From assembly GCF_905207245.1 (NCBI RefSeq), contig NZ_CAJLKP010000032.1, forward strand, positions 1-61,899: a stretch of DNA of 61,899 nt. The letters run 5' to 3'. The DNA is from an uncultured Bacteroides sp. (GTDB lineage Bacteria; Bacteroidota; Bacteroidia; Bacteroidales; Bacteroidaceae). The notes beneath the pieces were generated by a model. The model was not told the DNA's origin, did not search any database, and was given only the letters and a program-made list of their open reading frames with translations. How positions within the stretch are numbered: the stretch's first letter is position 1; every line of letters begins with the position of its first letter. The position numbers and the translations under genes are program-made. This document shows, one piece after another, positions 16,977-25,735 of the stretch.

Positions 16977-17579
16977 ATGGCAGAAAATGTAAAGTTCGCA
17001 GAGAATGTGATATTAGTGGACGTAGCATACTTCAATGACGTGGTTAAAGATTTGAAGAGATACTTTGAGTTACAATTAGGACGTCCCTTACAGAATATTT
17101 ATGTAGAAGAATGGGCCTCTTATCTGGCACTTGATTCTGGTGTTCGCGATAAGGACAATAATATAGGAGTGTTATTTGTGCATGATGAGCAGACAAATGA
17201 ACTGCTTCACTGTGACCCTACCAATTTAAATAAAGATTTGAATGGGGTAGGATATACTAATCAGTTGGGTGAATTTATATTCACTTCAGTATCCTCCGAG
17301 GGGTTTGTGTCGAGGGCGAACCTCTATCTTGATTTGCTGAATATAGCTCTTGATTCTGCCGATGTGAAGCGCCTTATGCTGGTTCCGTTTATTGAAGACT
17401 ATGGTGCCAAACTTATGGAAGTTCTGGATGAATATCTGAAAGACGCCAATCCGGAAAAGTCAAAAGAGGTTTTTCTTTTTAATATGGATGAGCCTGCACG
17501 TCCTCTTGCTTGTAAATGGGATTTGTTGGGTTACTCCATGATGCGTGCTTTGGGTATTAAGGCCGAAGAATTGCAATAG
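16977..17579 (+). CDS. Conserved Bacteroidetes protein (possibly DUF6621)
   Basis: 200 aa from the ATG at 16977; an in-frame upstream start is less likely. A soluble alpha/beta protein with no signal peptide, membrane helix or known catalytic motif (NVILVDVAYFNDVVKDLKRY, then VEEWASYLALDSGVRDKD). I recognise the family only loosely and do not assign a function. A TATCTTTA -7-like box lies upstream. The LysR gene follows after 45 bp in the same direction. Confidence 0.7.
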   Translation: MAENVKFAENVILVDVAYFNDVVKDLKRYFELQLGRPLQNIYVEEWASYLALDSGVRDKDNNIGVLFVHDEQTNELLHCDPTNLNKDLNGVGYTNQLGEFIFTSVSSEGFVSRANLYLDLLNIALDSADVKRLMLVPFIEDYGAKLMEVLDEYLKDANPEKSKEVFLFNMDEPARPLACKWDLLGYSMMRALGIKAEELQ

Positions 17580-17624
17580 CCTTGTTATTAACCACTTATC
17601 ACTAACCCTTAATCATTAATTACC

Positions 17625-18521
17625 GTGTCCGATTTTCGTTTAAAAGTCTTCCGGTCCGTGGCGAAGAACCTGAGCTTTACGAAGGCTTCGCAAGAGTTGT
17701 TTGTAAGCCAGCCCGCTATTACAAAGCATATACAAGAGTTGGAGAGTACTTATCAGGCACGTTTGTTTGACAGGCAGGGCAGTAAAATAAGCCTGACGGA
17801 AGCTGGGAAACTGTTGTTGGAACACTGCGACCGTATTCTGGAAGATTATAAACAACTGGAATATGAAATGCATCTGTTGCATAATGAATATATGGGAGAG
17901 TTGCGTTTGGGCGCCAGTACCACCATTGCCCAATACGTTTTACCTCTTTTGCTTGCCAGTTTTATTGAAAAATTCCCACAGGTGAATCTTTCGTTGATGA
18001 ATGGTAATTCTCGTGAAATAGAGGCGGCTTTGCAGGAACACCGCATAGATTTGGGATTGGTAGAAGGTGTCTACCGATTGCCTAATCTGAAGTATGTAAC
18101 TTTTCTTAAAGATGAATTGGTAGCTGTGATACATGCCAAGAGTAAGTTGTCGCTACCCGAAGAAATTACTCTCGAAGATTTGAGGAATATTCCCCTTGTG
18201 CTTCGTGAACGTGGTTCTGGTACACTCGATCTCATAGAGCGCGCATTGGGGCAATGCAGCATCAAACTTTCTTCACTTCATGTTTTGATGTATTTGGGCA
18301 GTACTGAGAGTATCAAGCTCTTTCTGGAAAACACGGATTGCATGGGAATTGTATCTATTCGCTCCATTTATAAGGAGCTCGCTGCGGGTGTTTTTCGTGT
18401 TGTCGAAATTAAAGGGATGACCATGCATCGTGATTTCTGCTTCGTTCAGCAGCAAGGGCAGGAGGGAGGCTTGCCGCAGGCTTTCATGCGGTTTGCGGAA
18501 CATAATAGTGGAAAGTTATAA
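17625..18521 (+). CDS. LysR-family transcriptional regulator
   Basis: 298 aa with a GTG start at 17625. The N-terminal winged helix-turn-helix (1-60: NLSFTKASQELFVSQPAITK) is typical of LysR, followed by the periplasmic-binding-protein-like effector domain (about 90-290). It lies 111 bp upstream of a YeiH-type exporter gene in the same direction, the pairing seen for CysB/YeiE-like regulators, so it probably controls that gene. Confidence 0.9.
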   Translation: MSDFRLKVFRSVAKNLSFTKASQELFVSQPAITKHIQELESTYQARLFDRQGSKISLTEAGKLLLEHCDRILEDYKQLEYEMHLLHNEYMGELRLGASTTIAQYVLPLLLASFIEKFPQVNLSLMNGNSREIEAALQEHRIDLGLVEGVYRLPNLKYVTFLKDELVAVIHAKSKLSLPEEITLEDLRNIPLVLRERGSGTLDLIERALGQCSIKLSSLHVLMYLGSTESIKLFLENTDCMGIVSIRSIYKELAAGVFRVVEIKGMTMHRDFCFVQQQGQEGGLPQAFMRFAEHNSGKL

Positions 18522-18558
18522 GTATTACTTTCAGTTATAATGTATAATCAGATTTAAA

Positions 18559-18589
18559 TTGGATGAATAATGCGAATGACGTACCTTTG
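18559..18589 (+). promoter_or_regulatory. Promoter of the YeiH-type exporter gene
   Basis: TTGG (18559-18562), 19 bp, TACCTTTG (18582-18589). It lies between the LysR gene and its probable target. Confidence 0.6.
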
Positions 18590-18632
18590 CGCCAGTTAAA
18601 AAACAAACATTATTAATACTAAATTTAAATCT

Positions 18633-19709
18633 ATGTTTAGTCGTGGAAACAGAGGCAACACTCTGCATGGTATTTTGCTGATTGCCTTATTCTCTTTTTC
18701 AGCTTTCTATATCGCTGAAATTCCTTTCGTAAAAAGTTTATCATTTAGTCCACTCATTGTTGGCATCATTCTGGGTATGATATATGCCAATAGTCTGCGT
18801 AATCGCTTGCCGGAGACATGGGTGCCGGGCATTAAGTTCTGTACCAAACAGGTGCTGCGCGCAGGTATCGTGCTGTACGGTTTCCGTCTGACACTTACGC
18901 AGGTGGCAGAAGTAGGGTTGCCGGCAGTTGTAATTGATACGATTGTGGTTGCGGGCACCATATTCCTGGGTATCTGGTTGGGCAGGTTGCTGAAGATTGA
19001 TAAAGATACTGCATTGATGACTTCTACCGGTAGTGCTATTTGTGGGGCGGCAGCCGTACTGGGTGCTGAGCCAGTGGTGAAGTGTGAAGGACATAAAACG
19101 GCCATTGCTGTATCCACAGTAGTTATATTCGGTACGATTTCCATGTTTTTGTATCCCATTATGTATCGTGCCGGACTGCTTGACGGATTGAGTGATATGG
19201 GAGTTGCCATCTACACTGGAAGTACCCTGCACGAAGTAGCCCACGTGGCAGGTGCGGGTAATGCAATGGACCCTACAGATGCCTTGGGCATTGCCGGACC
19301 GGCAACCATCACGAAAATGATACGCGTCATGATGCTGGCTCCTGTATTGGTTATCATGAGTCTCGCCTTGGCCGGACGCAAACGTGTAGACGCTGAAGGT
19401 AGACCGGTAAAGAGTAAGATTACCATTCCCTGGTTCGCTTTTGGTTTTATTGGAATTATTTGTCTGAATTCCCTTCTGCAATACCTGACTGGTGCGGAAA
19501 CGGTAAAGGATATTCCTTTGAATGGTGCGATTGAATACATCGATACCTTTATGTTGACAATGGCTATGACGGCATTGGGAACTGATACCAGCATTGATAA
19601 GTTTAAGCAAGCAGGTGCCAAACCGTTTGTTCTGGCTTTCTTTCTCTATATCTGGCTGGTAGGCGGTGGCTATCTGCTGACTAAATATCTGGTGCCGGCA
19701 TTGGCATAG
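18633..19709 (+). CDS. YeiH/UPF0324-family putative sulfate (sulfite) exporter
   Basis: 358 aa, about ten hydrophobic helices. Family motifs include STGSAICGAAAVLGAEPVVK and YTGSTLHEVAHVAGAGNAM. The family is annotated as putative sulfate exporters, and some members are linked to sulfite or taurine metabolism; the substrate here is inferred. The preceding LysR gene is the likely regulator. Confidence 0.88.
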   Translation: MFSRGNRGNTLHGILLIALFSFSAFYIAEIPFVKSLSFSPLIVGIILGMIYANSLRNRLPETWVPGIKFCTKQVLRAGIVLYGFRLTLTQVAEVGLPAVVIDTIVVAGTIFLGIWLGRLLKIDKDTALMTSTGSAICGAAAVLGAEPVVKCEGHKTAIAVSTVVIFGTISMFLYPIMYRAGLLDGLSDMGVAIYTGSTLHEVAHVAGAGNAMDPTDALGIAGPATITKMIRVMMLAPVLVIMSLALAGRKRVDAEGRPVKSKITIPWFAFGFIGIICLNSLLQYLTGAETVKDIPLNGAIEYIDTFMLTMAMTALGTDTSIDKFKQAGAKPFVLAFFLYIWLVGGGYLLTKYLVPALA

Positions 19710-19764
19710 TCTGATTTAATAGTATAATCCGGAAAGAAAATTTGTGTGTTCGGGTAAAAGTGTC

Positions 19765-19806
19765 TCGCTCCTATAGGTCATTTGAACTTGTAGGAGCGAT
19801 TTTTTT
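19765..19806 (+). terminator. Intrinsic terminator after the YeiH-type gene
   Basis: TCGCTCCTA and TAGGAGCGA form the stem, followed by TTTTTTT. Confidence 0.85.
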
Positions 19807-19889
19807 CTTTTCTTTGTAACAATATTCCGCCTCTTTACGTCTAACCAATAGATACAACAAGTAAACAGGATTGAGATACAGAAAAGCCC

Positions 19890-20405
19890 ATGGATGCTGA
19901 GAGTTTTAAAAATGAGTTTCTACCCTATCACCGCAAACTGTACTGCGTGGCCTATCGGTTACTGGAGAATGCGGCCGATGCGGAAGATTTGGTGCAGGAA
20001 GCTTATCTGAAGTTGTGGGATAAGCGGGAAGGACTGACGGTTATCAGCAACCCGGAAGCGTTCAGTGTCACTTTGGTAAAGAACATGTGTTTTGACTTGC
20101 TTCGTTCGGGAAAGTACGTTTTATCCAAACAATCTGTAGAACTGACTGCCGTGCAAGACGTCTCTCAGGCAGATAATCTGGAGATACGCGACGAAGTGCG
20201 ACAAGTGAAAAATATCATTGCCCACTTGCCCGAACAGCAACAACGGATTGTGAATCTGCGGGACGTCAAAGGCTGTTCTTACGAAGAGATAGAACAAGTG
20301 ACCGGTCTGAACTCTACAAACGTCCGTGTACTGCTGTCTCGGGCAAGGAAAAAGATACGTGAGGAATTTAATAAATGGAATAACTATGAAAGTCGAGGAA
20401 ATTGA
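19890..20405 (+). CDS. ECF RNA polymerase sigma factor
   Basis: 171 aa. Region 2 (about 10-75: ENAADAEDLVQEAYLKLWDK) and region 4 (about 110-160: LPEQQQRIVNLRDVKGCSYEEIEQVTG) are both present, without regions 1 or 3. It overlaps the next gene by 20 nt, and that gene encodes a probable membrane anti-sigma factor, so the pair is a likely cell-envelope signalling unit. Confidence 0.9.
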   Translation: MDAESFKNEFLPYHRKLYCVAYRLLENAADAEDLVQEAYLKLWDKREGLTVISNPEAFSVTLVKNMCFDLLRSGKYVLSKQSVELTAVQDVSQADNLEIRDEVRQVKNIIAHLPEQQQRIVNLRDVKGCSYEEIEQVTGLNSTNVRVLLSRARKKIREEFNKWNNYESRGN

Positions 20406-20913
20406 AAGGCTGCTCGCCGAGTTTTACGAGGGGAACACTACCGAGAGCCAGGAAGAGGCGTTGAGAGATTATTTCAGAACAACGGAAGTACCTGAGCATC
20501 TGTTGAGGGATAAAGAGTTTTTTCTTAGCCTTTATCAAGCTGCGGATAAAGATGTGGAAGTTCCTGCGGGCCTGGGAGATAAACTAAGCCTGCTGATTGA
20601 TGAAAAGGCCGAAGAAGAACAACGTTTTTTCCGTCCTAACAAAGCTAAACGCAACTGGCGCTGGATTGGCGGCATTGCCGCTACTGTGTTGCTGCTTATT
20701 GGCATCGGATATGGTGTTGATAAGCTGGGAAATGATGTGTGTCCGCCTACACCACAGGATACATTCTCCGACCCGGAAGAAGCCTATCGTGTGTTGCAGG
20801 CAACATTATTGGAAGTTTCCACTAATCTGAACCAGGGCATTGCCCAAGTGAAGGAGACGCAGGTAGATATGAAAAAAGTGAATCAGGAAGTAAAAAAAGA
20901 AATACAAAGATAA
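20386..20913 (+). CDS. Probable membrane anti-sigma factor
   Basis: 175 aa, start at 20386 inside the sigma gene. The N-terminal cytoplasmic part (about 1-85) resembles the zinc-less anti-sigma domain (MKVEEIERLLAEFYEGNTTE). A single membrane helix follows (about 88-107: IGGIAATVLLLIGIGYGV). The C-terminal part (about 130-175) is helical (KKVNQEVKKEIQR). The position immediately after the sigma gene supports the role. Sequence alone would not prove it. Confidence 0.75.
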   Translation: MKVEEIERLLAEFYEGNTTESQEEALRDYFRTTEVPEHLLRDKEFFLSLYQAADKDVEVPAGLGDKLSLLIDEKAEEEQRFFRPNKAKRNWRWIGGIAATVLLLIGIGYGVDKLGNDVCPPTPQDTFSDPEEAYRVLQATLLEVSTNLNQGIAQVKETQVDMKKVNQEVKKEIQR

Positions 20914-20919
20914 ACGATT

Positions 20920-21672
20920 ATGAAACTCAACAAAATTTTATTGGCAGGTGCGTTGCTACTGTTACCCCTGCTCTGCCAGGCGCAGAAGAACATATTCAAT
21001 ACCTATAATGATATGAAAGGGGTATCTTCGGTTTATATATCGAAAGCGATGATTGAAATGAACCCCAATCTTTTTACGAAGGATATCTATATAGGAAAGG
21101 TATCCGGTAAGTTGGATTGTGTGCAGATTCTTTCAACAATGGATAGCAATATCAAGAAAGATATGCGCAAAGACCTGCGCTCGCTGGTGCAGTCGTCCAA
21201 GTATGAACTGCTGATGAAACAGAAAGGAACCGTATCCAGTTCTGAATTCTATATCAACAGGAAAGGGGATAAGGTGAAGGAACTGATTATGATAATTGAC
21301 GGTGCTGCCACTTTGAAGTTTGTCTATCTGGAAGGAGAGATGACGCTGAAAGATATTCAGAACATTATGATGTATCAGAATACCGGTATGAACGAGGGTG
21401 GCAATGTTTATCATATTGATGGCAATATTGATTTGGCGAATGCCGACATTTGGGATAGCCTGAAAGGATTGGAGGGTTTGCAAGGATTGGAAGGACTGAA
21501 AAGTCTGGAAAGCCTGAAGAGTCTGGAAAGTTTAAAAGGATTGAAAAGTTTGAAAGACTTAAGTAAACTAAAGGATAGCGAATATCTGAAGAAACAGATG
21601 GATGCCGATACTTGGAAGCGTTTTGAGAAAAGCATGGAGATGCTGGAAGAACGTTTGGAAAACCTGGAATAA
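20920..21672 (+). CDS. DUF4252-family exported protein with a Leu/Lys repeat tail
   Basis: 250 aa. A signal peptide (MKLNKILLAGALLLLPLLCQ) is followed by the DUF4252 domain (about 25-165). Residues about 180-215 are low-complexity hydrophobic/charged repeats of GLE, GLK and SLK type in steps of 3 to 6 residues, encoded by near-identical 9-18 nt units at 21455-21570. It is 6 bp after the anti-sigma gene and is probably the output or co-regulator of this sigma operon. Function unknown. Confidence 0.8.
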   Translation: MKLNKILLAGALLLLPLLCQAQKNIFNTYNDMKGVSSVYISKAMIEMNPNLFTKDIYIGKVSGKLDCVQILSTMDSNIKKDMRKDLRSLVQSSKYELLMKQKGTVSSSEFYINRKGDKVKELIMIIDGAATLKFVYLEGEMTLKDIQNIMMYQNTGMNEGGNVYHIDGNIDLANADIWDSLKGLEGLQGLEGLKSLESLKSLESLKGLKSLKDLSKLKDSEYLKKQMDADTWKRFEKSMEMLEERLENLE

Positions 21673-21705
21673 GGCCGTCTGCTGATAGGTGTAAATAGTT
21701 TGTTG

Positions 21706-21739
21706 AAAAAGGGGGAACCGGTTCCGGTTCCCCCTTTAT
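21706..21739. terminator. Bidirectional terminator between DUF4252 gene and recA
   Basis: GGGGGAACC and GGTTCCCCC pair around GGTTCC, with an A tract before and a T-rich tract after, between convergent genes. Confidence 0.85.
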
Positions 21740-21748
21740 TATAGGAGA

Positions 21749-22792
21749 TTACTTGTCTTTCTTTAATGCTTCGAAAATCAATCCTTCCAGTTCTTCTGCC
21801 AGTTCCGGATTATCAAGGATGACTTGTTTGGCCGCATCACGTCCTTGGGCAATTTTGGTTTCGTTGTAGCTGAACCAAGAGCCGCTTTTCTTGATGATAC
21901 CCAAGTCTGCACCCAAGTCAATGATTTCACCGGCACGTGAGATTCCTTCACCGAACATGATGTCGAATTCAGCGCGACGGAAAGGAGGAGCCACTTTGTT
22001 CTTTACAACTTTCACTTTAGTTTGCTTGCCAAGAACTTCTTCACCATTTTTTATGGCTTGGCTTCCACGGATATCAATACGTACGGATGCGTAGAATTTA
22101 AGTGCATTACCACCAGTTGTTGTTTCGGGATTGCCGAACATGACGCCAATCTTTTCACGCAACTGGTTGATGAAAATGCAAGTGGTGCGTGTCTTGCTGA
22201 CAGTACCGGTCAGTTTACGCAACGCCTGTGACATAAGCCGGGCTTGCAAACCTACCTTGTTCTCGCCCATATCGCCTTCAATTTCTGCTTTTGGAGTTAA
22301 GGCGGCTACGGAGTCGATGACGATGATGTCGATAGCTGAGGAACGAATCAACTGTTCTGCAATTTCCAATGCTTGTTCACCGTTGTCCGGCTGGGAAATA
22401 AAGAGATTATCTACATCTACACCCAGTTTGGCTGCGTAGAAACGGTCGAAGGCATGTTCTGCATCAATGAATGCAGCGATACCACCAGCTTTTTGTGCTT
22501 CAGCAATGGCGTGGATGGCCAGAGTTGTTTTACCAGATGACTCCGGACCATAAATTTCGATGATACGTCCACGCGGATAACCGCCGACACCAAGTGCTAC
22601 GTTCAGTCCGATAGAGCCGGTAGGGATTACTTCTACTTGTTCGACGATGCCGTCGCCCATTTTCATGATAGAACCCTTACCAAAGCTTTTTTCTATTTTG
22701 TCCATGGCAGCTTGCAGAGCTTTCAACTTCTCGCTGGATGCCATCTTGCTGCCATTTTCGTTTTCAAAAATAAGTTCGTCTTTCTTTGCCAT
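21749..22792 (-). CDS. recA: Recombinase RecA
   Basis: 347 aa, normal length. The Walker A GPESSGKT lies at 82-89, and loops L1/L2 and the conserved NQLREKIGVMFGNPETTTGG segment are present. It drives strand exchange and LexA-type co-protease responses. The gene is 25 bp after the peroxiredoxin gene in the same direction, so the two are probably co-transcribed; no separate SOS box was recognised. Confidence 0.98.
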   Translation of the reverse strand: MAKKDELIFENENGSKMASSEKLKALQAAMDKIEKSFGKGSIMKMGDGIVEQVEVIPTGSIGLNVALGVGGYPRGRIIEIYGPESSGKTTLAIHAIAEAQKAGGIAAFIDAEHAFDRFYAAKLGVDVDNLFISQPDNGEQALEIAEQLIRSSAIDIIVIDSVAALTPKAEIEGDMGENKVGLQARLMSQALRKLTGTVSKTRTTCIFINQLREKIGVMFGNPETTTGGNALKFYASVRIDIRGSQAIKNGEEVLGKQTKVKVVKNKVAPPFRRAEFDIMFGEGISRAGEIIDLGADLGIIKKSGSWFSYNETKIAQGRDAAKQVILDNPELAEELEGLIFEALKKDK

Positions 22793-22817
22793 ATTGCTTT
22801 CTATTATTTAGAGTTTT

Positions 22818-23264
22818 CTATAATATTTGTGCGGCGTGCTCCTTGGTTTTCACTTCCTTGGGCGTGATGATACGCTCTATCACTCCTTCTTCATTAATGA
22901 TGAAGGTAGTGCGGAAAGTTCCCATATACTTGCGTCCGTACATGCTTTTCTCTCCCCATACTCCAAATTGTTCCACGAGTTTCTTGTCCGTGTCTGCAAT
23001 GAGGGTGAAGGGCAGTTCGTTTTTCTCTATAAATTTCTGATGTGACTTTTCGTTGTCCACGCTTACGCCGATAACTTCGTAACCAGCCTTGCGCAGTTCC
23101 GAGTAGTTATCGCGTAGGTTACAGGCTTGCGCCGTGCAGCCTGAGGTCATATCTTTGGGATAAAAATAAAGAACTATTTTTTTTCCTTTATAGTCACTGA
23201 GGCGGATTTCTTCGCCTTTTTCGTTGATGCCCAATACTTCGGGCGCTTTATCTCCTACTTGCAT
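22818..23264 (-). CDS. bcp: Thioredoxin-dependent thiol peroxidase (Bcp-type peroxiredoxin)
   Basis: 148 aa. The peroxidatic Cys43 and resolving Cys48 lie in the motif TSGCTAQACNLRD, the pattern of atypical 2-Cys Bcp/PrxQ enzymes. It reduces hydroperoxides in the cytoplasm. It lies upstream of recA with a 25-bp gap, coupling oxidative defence and DNA repair in one probable transcript. Confidence 0.93.
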   Translation of the reverse strand: MQVGDKAPEVLGINEKGEEIRLSDYKGKKIVLYFYPKDMTSGCTAQACNLRDNYSELRKAGYEVIGVSVDNEKSHQKFIEKNELPFTLIADTDKKLVEQFGVWGEKSMYGRKYMGTFRTTFIINEEGVIERIITPKEVKTKEHAAQIL

Positions 23265-23275
23265 AATTTATTAAA

Positions 23276-23369
23276 TTAAGAATGAAGAATTAAGAATGAA
23301 GAATTAGGCTGCACAATGAAAGCACACCGAAGGTAATTCTTCATTCTTCATTTTTAATTCTTCATTTAT
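23276..23369. repeat. Palindromic intergenic element with GAATGAAGAATT arms
   Basis: The left arm repeats AAGAATGAAGAATT (23276-23306). The right arm is its reverse complement TAATTCTTCATTCTT followed by a short insertion and TAATTCTTCATT. The centre GGCTGCACAATG...CACACCGAAGG (23307-23333) resembles the cores at 24656 and 57929. It lies between bcp and the upstream saccharopine-dehydrogenase-like gene, all co-directional. Confidence 0.7.
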
Positions 23370-23370
23370 A

Positions 23371-24564
23371 TTACACTTCCAATTCTCCGTCAAACACCTC
23401 GTGCCAAGGCAATCCCTGTTTGTTCAGTTGTTCCATGAACGGGTCCGGATTAAACTCTTCCACATTCCATACACCCGGTTTCTTCCACAAGCCTTTCATG
23501 AACATCATGGCACCTATCATGGCAGGAACGCCTGTTGTGTAGCTTACACCTTGCATGCCTGTTTCTTTGTAGGCTTCCTGGTGGCTGCAATTGTTGTAAA
23601 CGTAGTAAGTACGTTCTTTTCCGTCTTTCAAACCACGGATACGGCAACCGATGGACGTTTCTCCTTCGTAGTTCTCGCCCAGGTCTTGCGGGTTAGGAAG
23701 CACGGCTTTTAGGAATTGTAGCGGAACAATTTTCATTCCGTTATAATCCACTTCGTCGATACGTGCCATGCCTATATTCTGGATTACACGGAGGTGAGTC
23801 AGATATTCTTGTCCAAACGTCATCCAGAAGCGTGCACGTTTGATGGTGGGGAAATTCTTCACCAACGATTCCAGTTCTTCGTGATATAACAGATAAGAAT
23901 CGCGCGGTCCGATGTTCGGATATGTCAGATCCTTGTGAATTTCCAGTGGTTTGGTAGTCACCCATTCACCATTTTCGTAGAAACGACCATTCTGAGTAAT
24001 TTCGCGAATGTTTATTTCCGGATTGAAATTGGTGGCAAATGCCTTGTGGTGGTTGCCGGCGTTACAGTCTACGATATCCAGATATTGCATTTCGTCGAAA
24101 TAATGCTTGGCAGCGTATGCGGTATAAATGCCGCTTACGCCCGGGTCGAAACCACAACCGAGGATAGCCGTCAGTCCGGCCTCTTCGAAGCGTTTCTTGT
24201 ATGCCCATTGCCAGCTATATTCAAAGTGAGCCACATCCTTCGGTTCATAATTGGCTGTGTCCAGATAGTTGACTCCACTTTTCAGACAGGCTTCCATGAT
24301 GGTGAGATCTTGATAGGGGAGTGCTACGTTTATGACGATTTCGGGTTTGAAGCTATTAAAAAGAGCTACCAGTTCGTCCACATTGTCGGCATCCACCTGT
24401 GCGGTCCGGATGTTTGGGTTACCGATTGCTTTAACGATAGCGTCGCATTTGGACTTTGTGCGGCTGGCAATCATGATATCAGTGAATACATCAGGATTTT
24501 GAGCCACTTTGTGCGCAACAACGGTACCTACACCGCCTGCACCGATAATAAGAACTTTACCCAT
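23371..24564 (-). CDS. Saccharopine-dehydrogenase-family protein, probable carboxynorspermidine synthase
   Basis: 397 aa. The Rossmann motif GAGGVG (8-13) starts a saccharopine-dehydrogenase-like fold. The segments LGCGFDPGVSGIYTAYA and the C-terminal MFMKGLWKKPGVWNVEEFNPD match carboxynorspermidine/carboxyspermidine dehydrogenases, which condense aspartate semialdehyde with a diamine in the alternative spermidine pathway used by Bacteroides. The partner decarboxylase is not in this window. Lysine saccharopine metabolism is a less likely alternative. Confidence 0.85.
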   Translation of the reverse strand: MGKVLIIGAGGVGTVVAHKVAQNPDVFTDIMIASRTKSKCDAIVKAIGNPNIRTAQVDADNVDELVALFNSFKPEIVINVALPYQDLTIMEACLKSGVNYLDTANYEPKDVAHFEYSWQWAYKKRFEEAGLTAILGCGFDPGVSGIYTAYAAKHYFDEMQYLDIVDCNAGNHHKAFATNFNPEINIREITQNGRFYENGEWVTTKPLEIHKDLTYPNIGPRDSYLLYHEELESLVKNFPTIKRARFWMTFGQEYLTHLRVIQNIGMARIDEVDYNGMKIVPLQFLKAVLPNPQDLGENYEGETSIGCRIRGLKDGKERTYYVYNNCSHQEAYKETGMQGVSYTTGVPAMIGAMMFMKGLWKKPGVWNVEEFNPDPFMEQLNKQGLPWHEVFDGELEV

Positions 24565-24607
24565 TTCTTTTGATTACATTGTTAAATTTAAAATCGCATT
24601 GTTATAT

Positions 24608-24701
24608 AAGTTACGAGCTACAAGCTGCAAGTTATGAGTTGCTGCGCTGTACTTGTCACACCGAAAGGCATTTGTCACTCGTAGCTTGTAGCTCGTCACT
24701 T
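24608..24701. repeat. Palindromic intergenic element with ACGAGCTACAAG arms
   Basis: The left arm AAGTTACGAGCTACAAGCT (24608-24626) pairs with the right arm AGCTTGTAGCTCGTCACTT (24683-24701), with additional pairing inside. The centre contains GCTGCGCTGTACTTG and TCACACCGAAAGGCA (24656-24670), the latter identical to a copy at 57929-57943. It lies upstream of the carboxynorspermidine synthase gene and of the divergent META gene. Confidence 0.8.
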
Positions 24702-24836
24702 ATCGCGCCTTGCACGATAATTTTTGGTGAGCAAATATAGGATTTAATTCGCAGATAAACATTAAAATCCTGCTAAATACTTTTTAGAAATAGCATCTAT
24801 TTTCAAACAAACAGCTCACGTTTGGGTTATTTTATA

Positions 24837-24844
24837 TATATTTG
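24837..24844 (+). promoter_or_regulatory. -7 element of the META-domain gene
   Basis: TATATTTG matches TAnnTTTG, 33 bp before the ATG at 24878. No TTTG is found at the right distance upstream. Confidence 0.45.
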
Positions 24845-24877
24845 TCCCGTGAAAATTAACTTAAACAACGAATAACA

Positions 24878-25669
24878 ATGAAGAAAGTATTTGTTTCTCT
24901 CTGTATGGCAGGGGCTTTGGTAGCTTTGTCATCTTGTCGCTCGTCCAAAGATGCTGCGACGCTGTCTTCCATCAGTGGTGAATGGAATATTATAGAAATC
25001 AACGGTGCTGCCGTAGTTCCCGCACCTAATCAGGAATTTCCCTTTATAGGCTTTGATACATCTACCGGAAAAGTATTCGGTAACAGTGGTTGCAACCGTA
25101 TGATGGGTTCATTCGACGTGAATGCCAAACCCGGCACGATTGACTTGGGCGCTATGGCAAGCACACGTATGGCTTGTCCGGACATGACGTTGGAACAAAA
25201 CGTTTTGTCTGCTTTAGGACAGGTGAAGAAGTATAAGAAGTTGGGCAAGGAGAACATGGCTTTGTGCGGTTCATCCAATCGTCCTATTATTGTATTACAA
25301 AAGAAAGCTCCTACAGTGAAACTATCAGATTTGAATGGTAAGTGGATGATTTCCGAAGCTGGCGGTCAGGCTATTCCCGAAGGAATGGAAAAGCAACCGT
25401 TTGTAGAATTCAATCTTGCTGAAAAAAGAATACATGGCAATGCCGGTTGTAATCTTATCAACGGCGGATTTGTGGCAGATAACGAAAATTCATCCGCTAT
25501 CTCTTTCCCGCAACTTGTGAGCACTATGATGGCTTGCCCGGATATGGAAGTGGAAGGCCGTGTGATGAAAGCACTGAATGAAGTGAAGTCTTTCGGCAAA
25601 CTGGCGGGCGGAGGCATCGGACTTTACGATGCAAACAATACGCTGGTAATGGTGTTGGTGAAGAAGTGA
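24878..25669 (+). CDS. Lipoprotein with two META (HslJ-like) domains
   Basis: 263 aa. The lipobox LSSC after a 20-residue signal sequence predicts lipidation. Two META domains follow (about 30-140 and 150-260), each with the signature GNSGCNRMMGSF or GNAGCNLINGGF and a MACPDM motif. E. coli HslJ of this family is linked to novobiocin and heat stress. The duplicated arrangement is common in Bacteroides. Monocistronic. Confidence 0.88.
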   Translation: MKKVFVSLCMAGALVALSSCRSSKDAATLSSISGEWNIIEINGAAVVPAPNQEFPFIGFDTSTGKVFGNSGCNRMMGSFDVNAKPGTIDLGAMASTRMACPDMTLEQNVLSALGQVKKYKKLGKENMALCGSSNRPIIVLQKKAPTVKLSDLNGKWMISEAGGQAIPEGMEKQPFVEFNLAEKRIHGNAGCNLINGGFVADNENSSAISFPQLVSTMMACPDMEVEGRVMKALNEVKSFGKLAGGGIGLYDANNTLVMVLVKK

Positions 25670-25690
25670 TTTAGATAATCAGAAGATAAA

Positions 25691-25735
25691 AAAAACAGGG
25701 TGTCAATGTTCGGTTGGCATCCTGTTTTTGTTTTT
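25691..25735. terminator. Bidirectional terminator between META and SMR genes
   Basis: ACAGGGTGTCAA pairs with TTGGCATCCTGT (G-U pairs included), flanked by an A tract and a T tract, between convergent genes. Confidence 0.8.

Noticed and set aside
18741..19610. A 289-codon minus-strand open frame inside the YeiH-type gene
   Set aside because: It is antisense to a clear membrane transporter gene and reads as a His/Gln/Arg-rich artefact.
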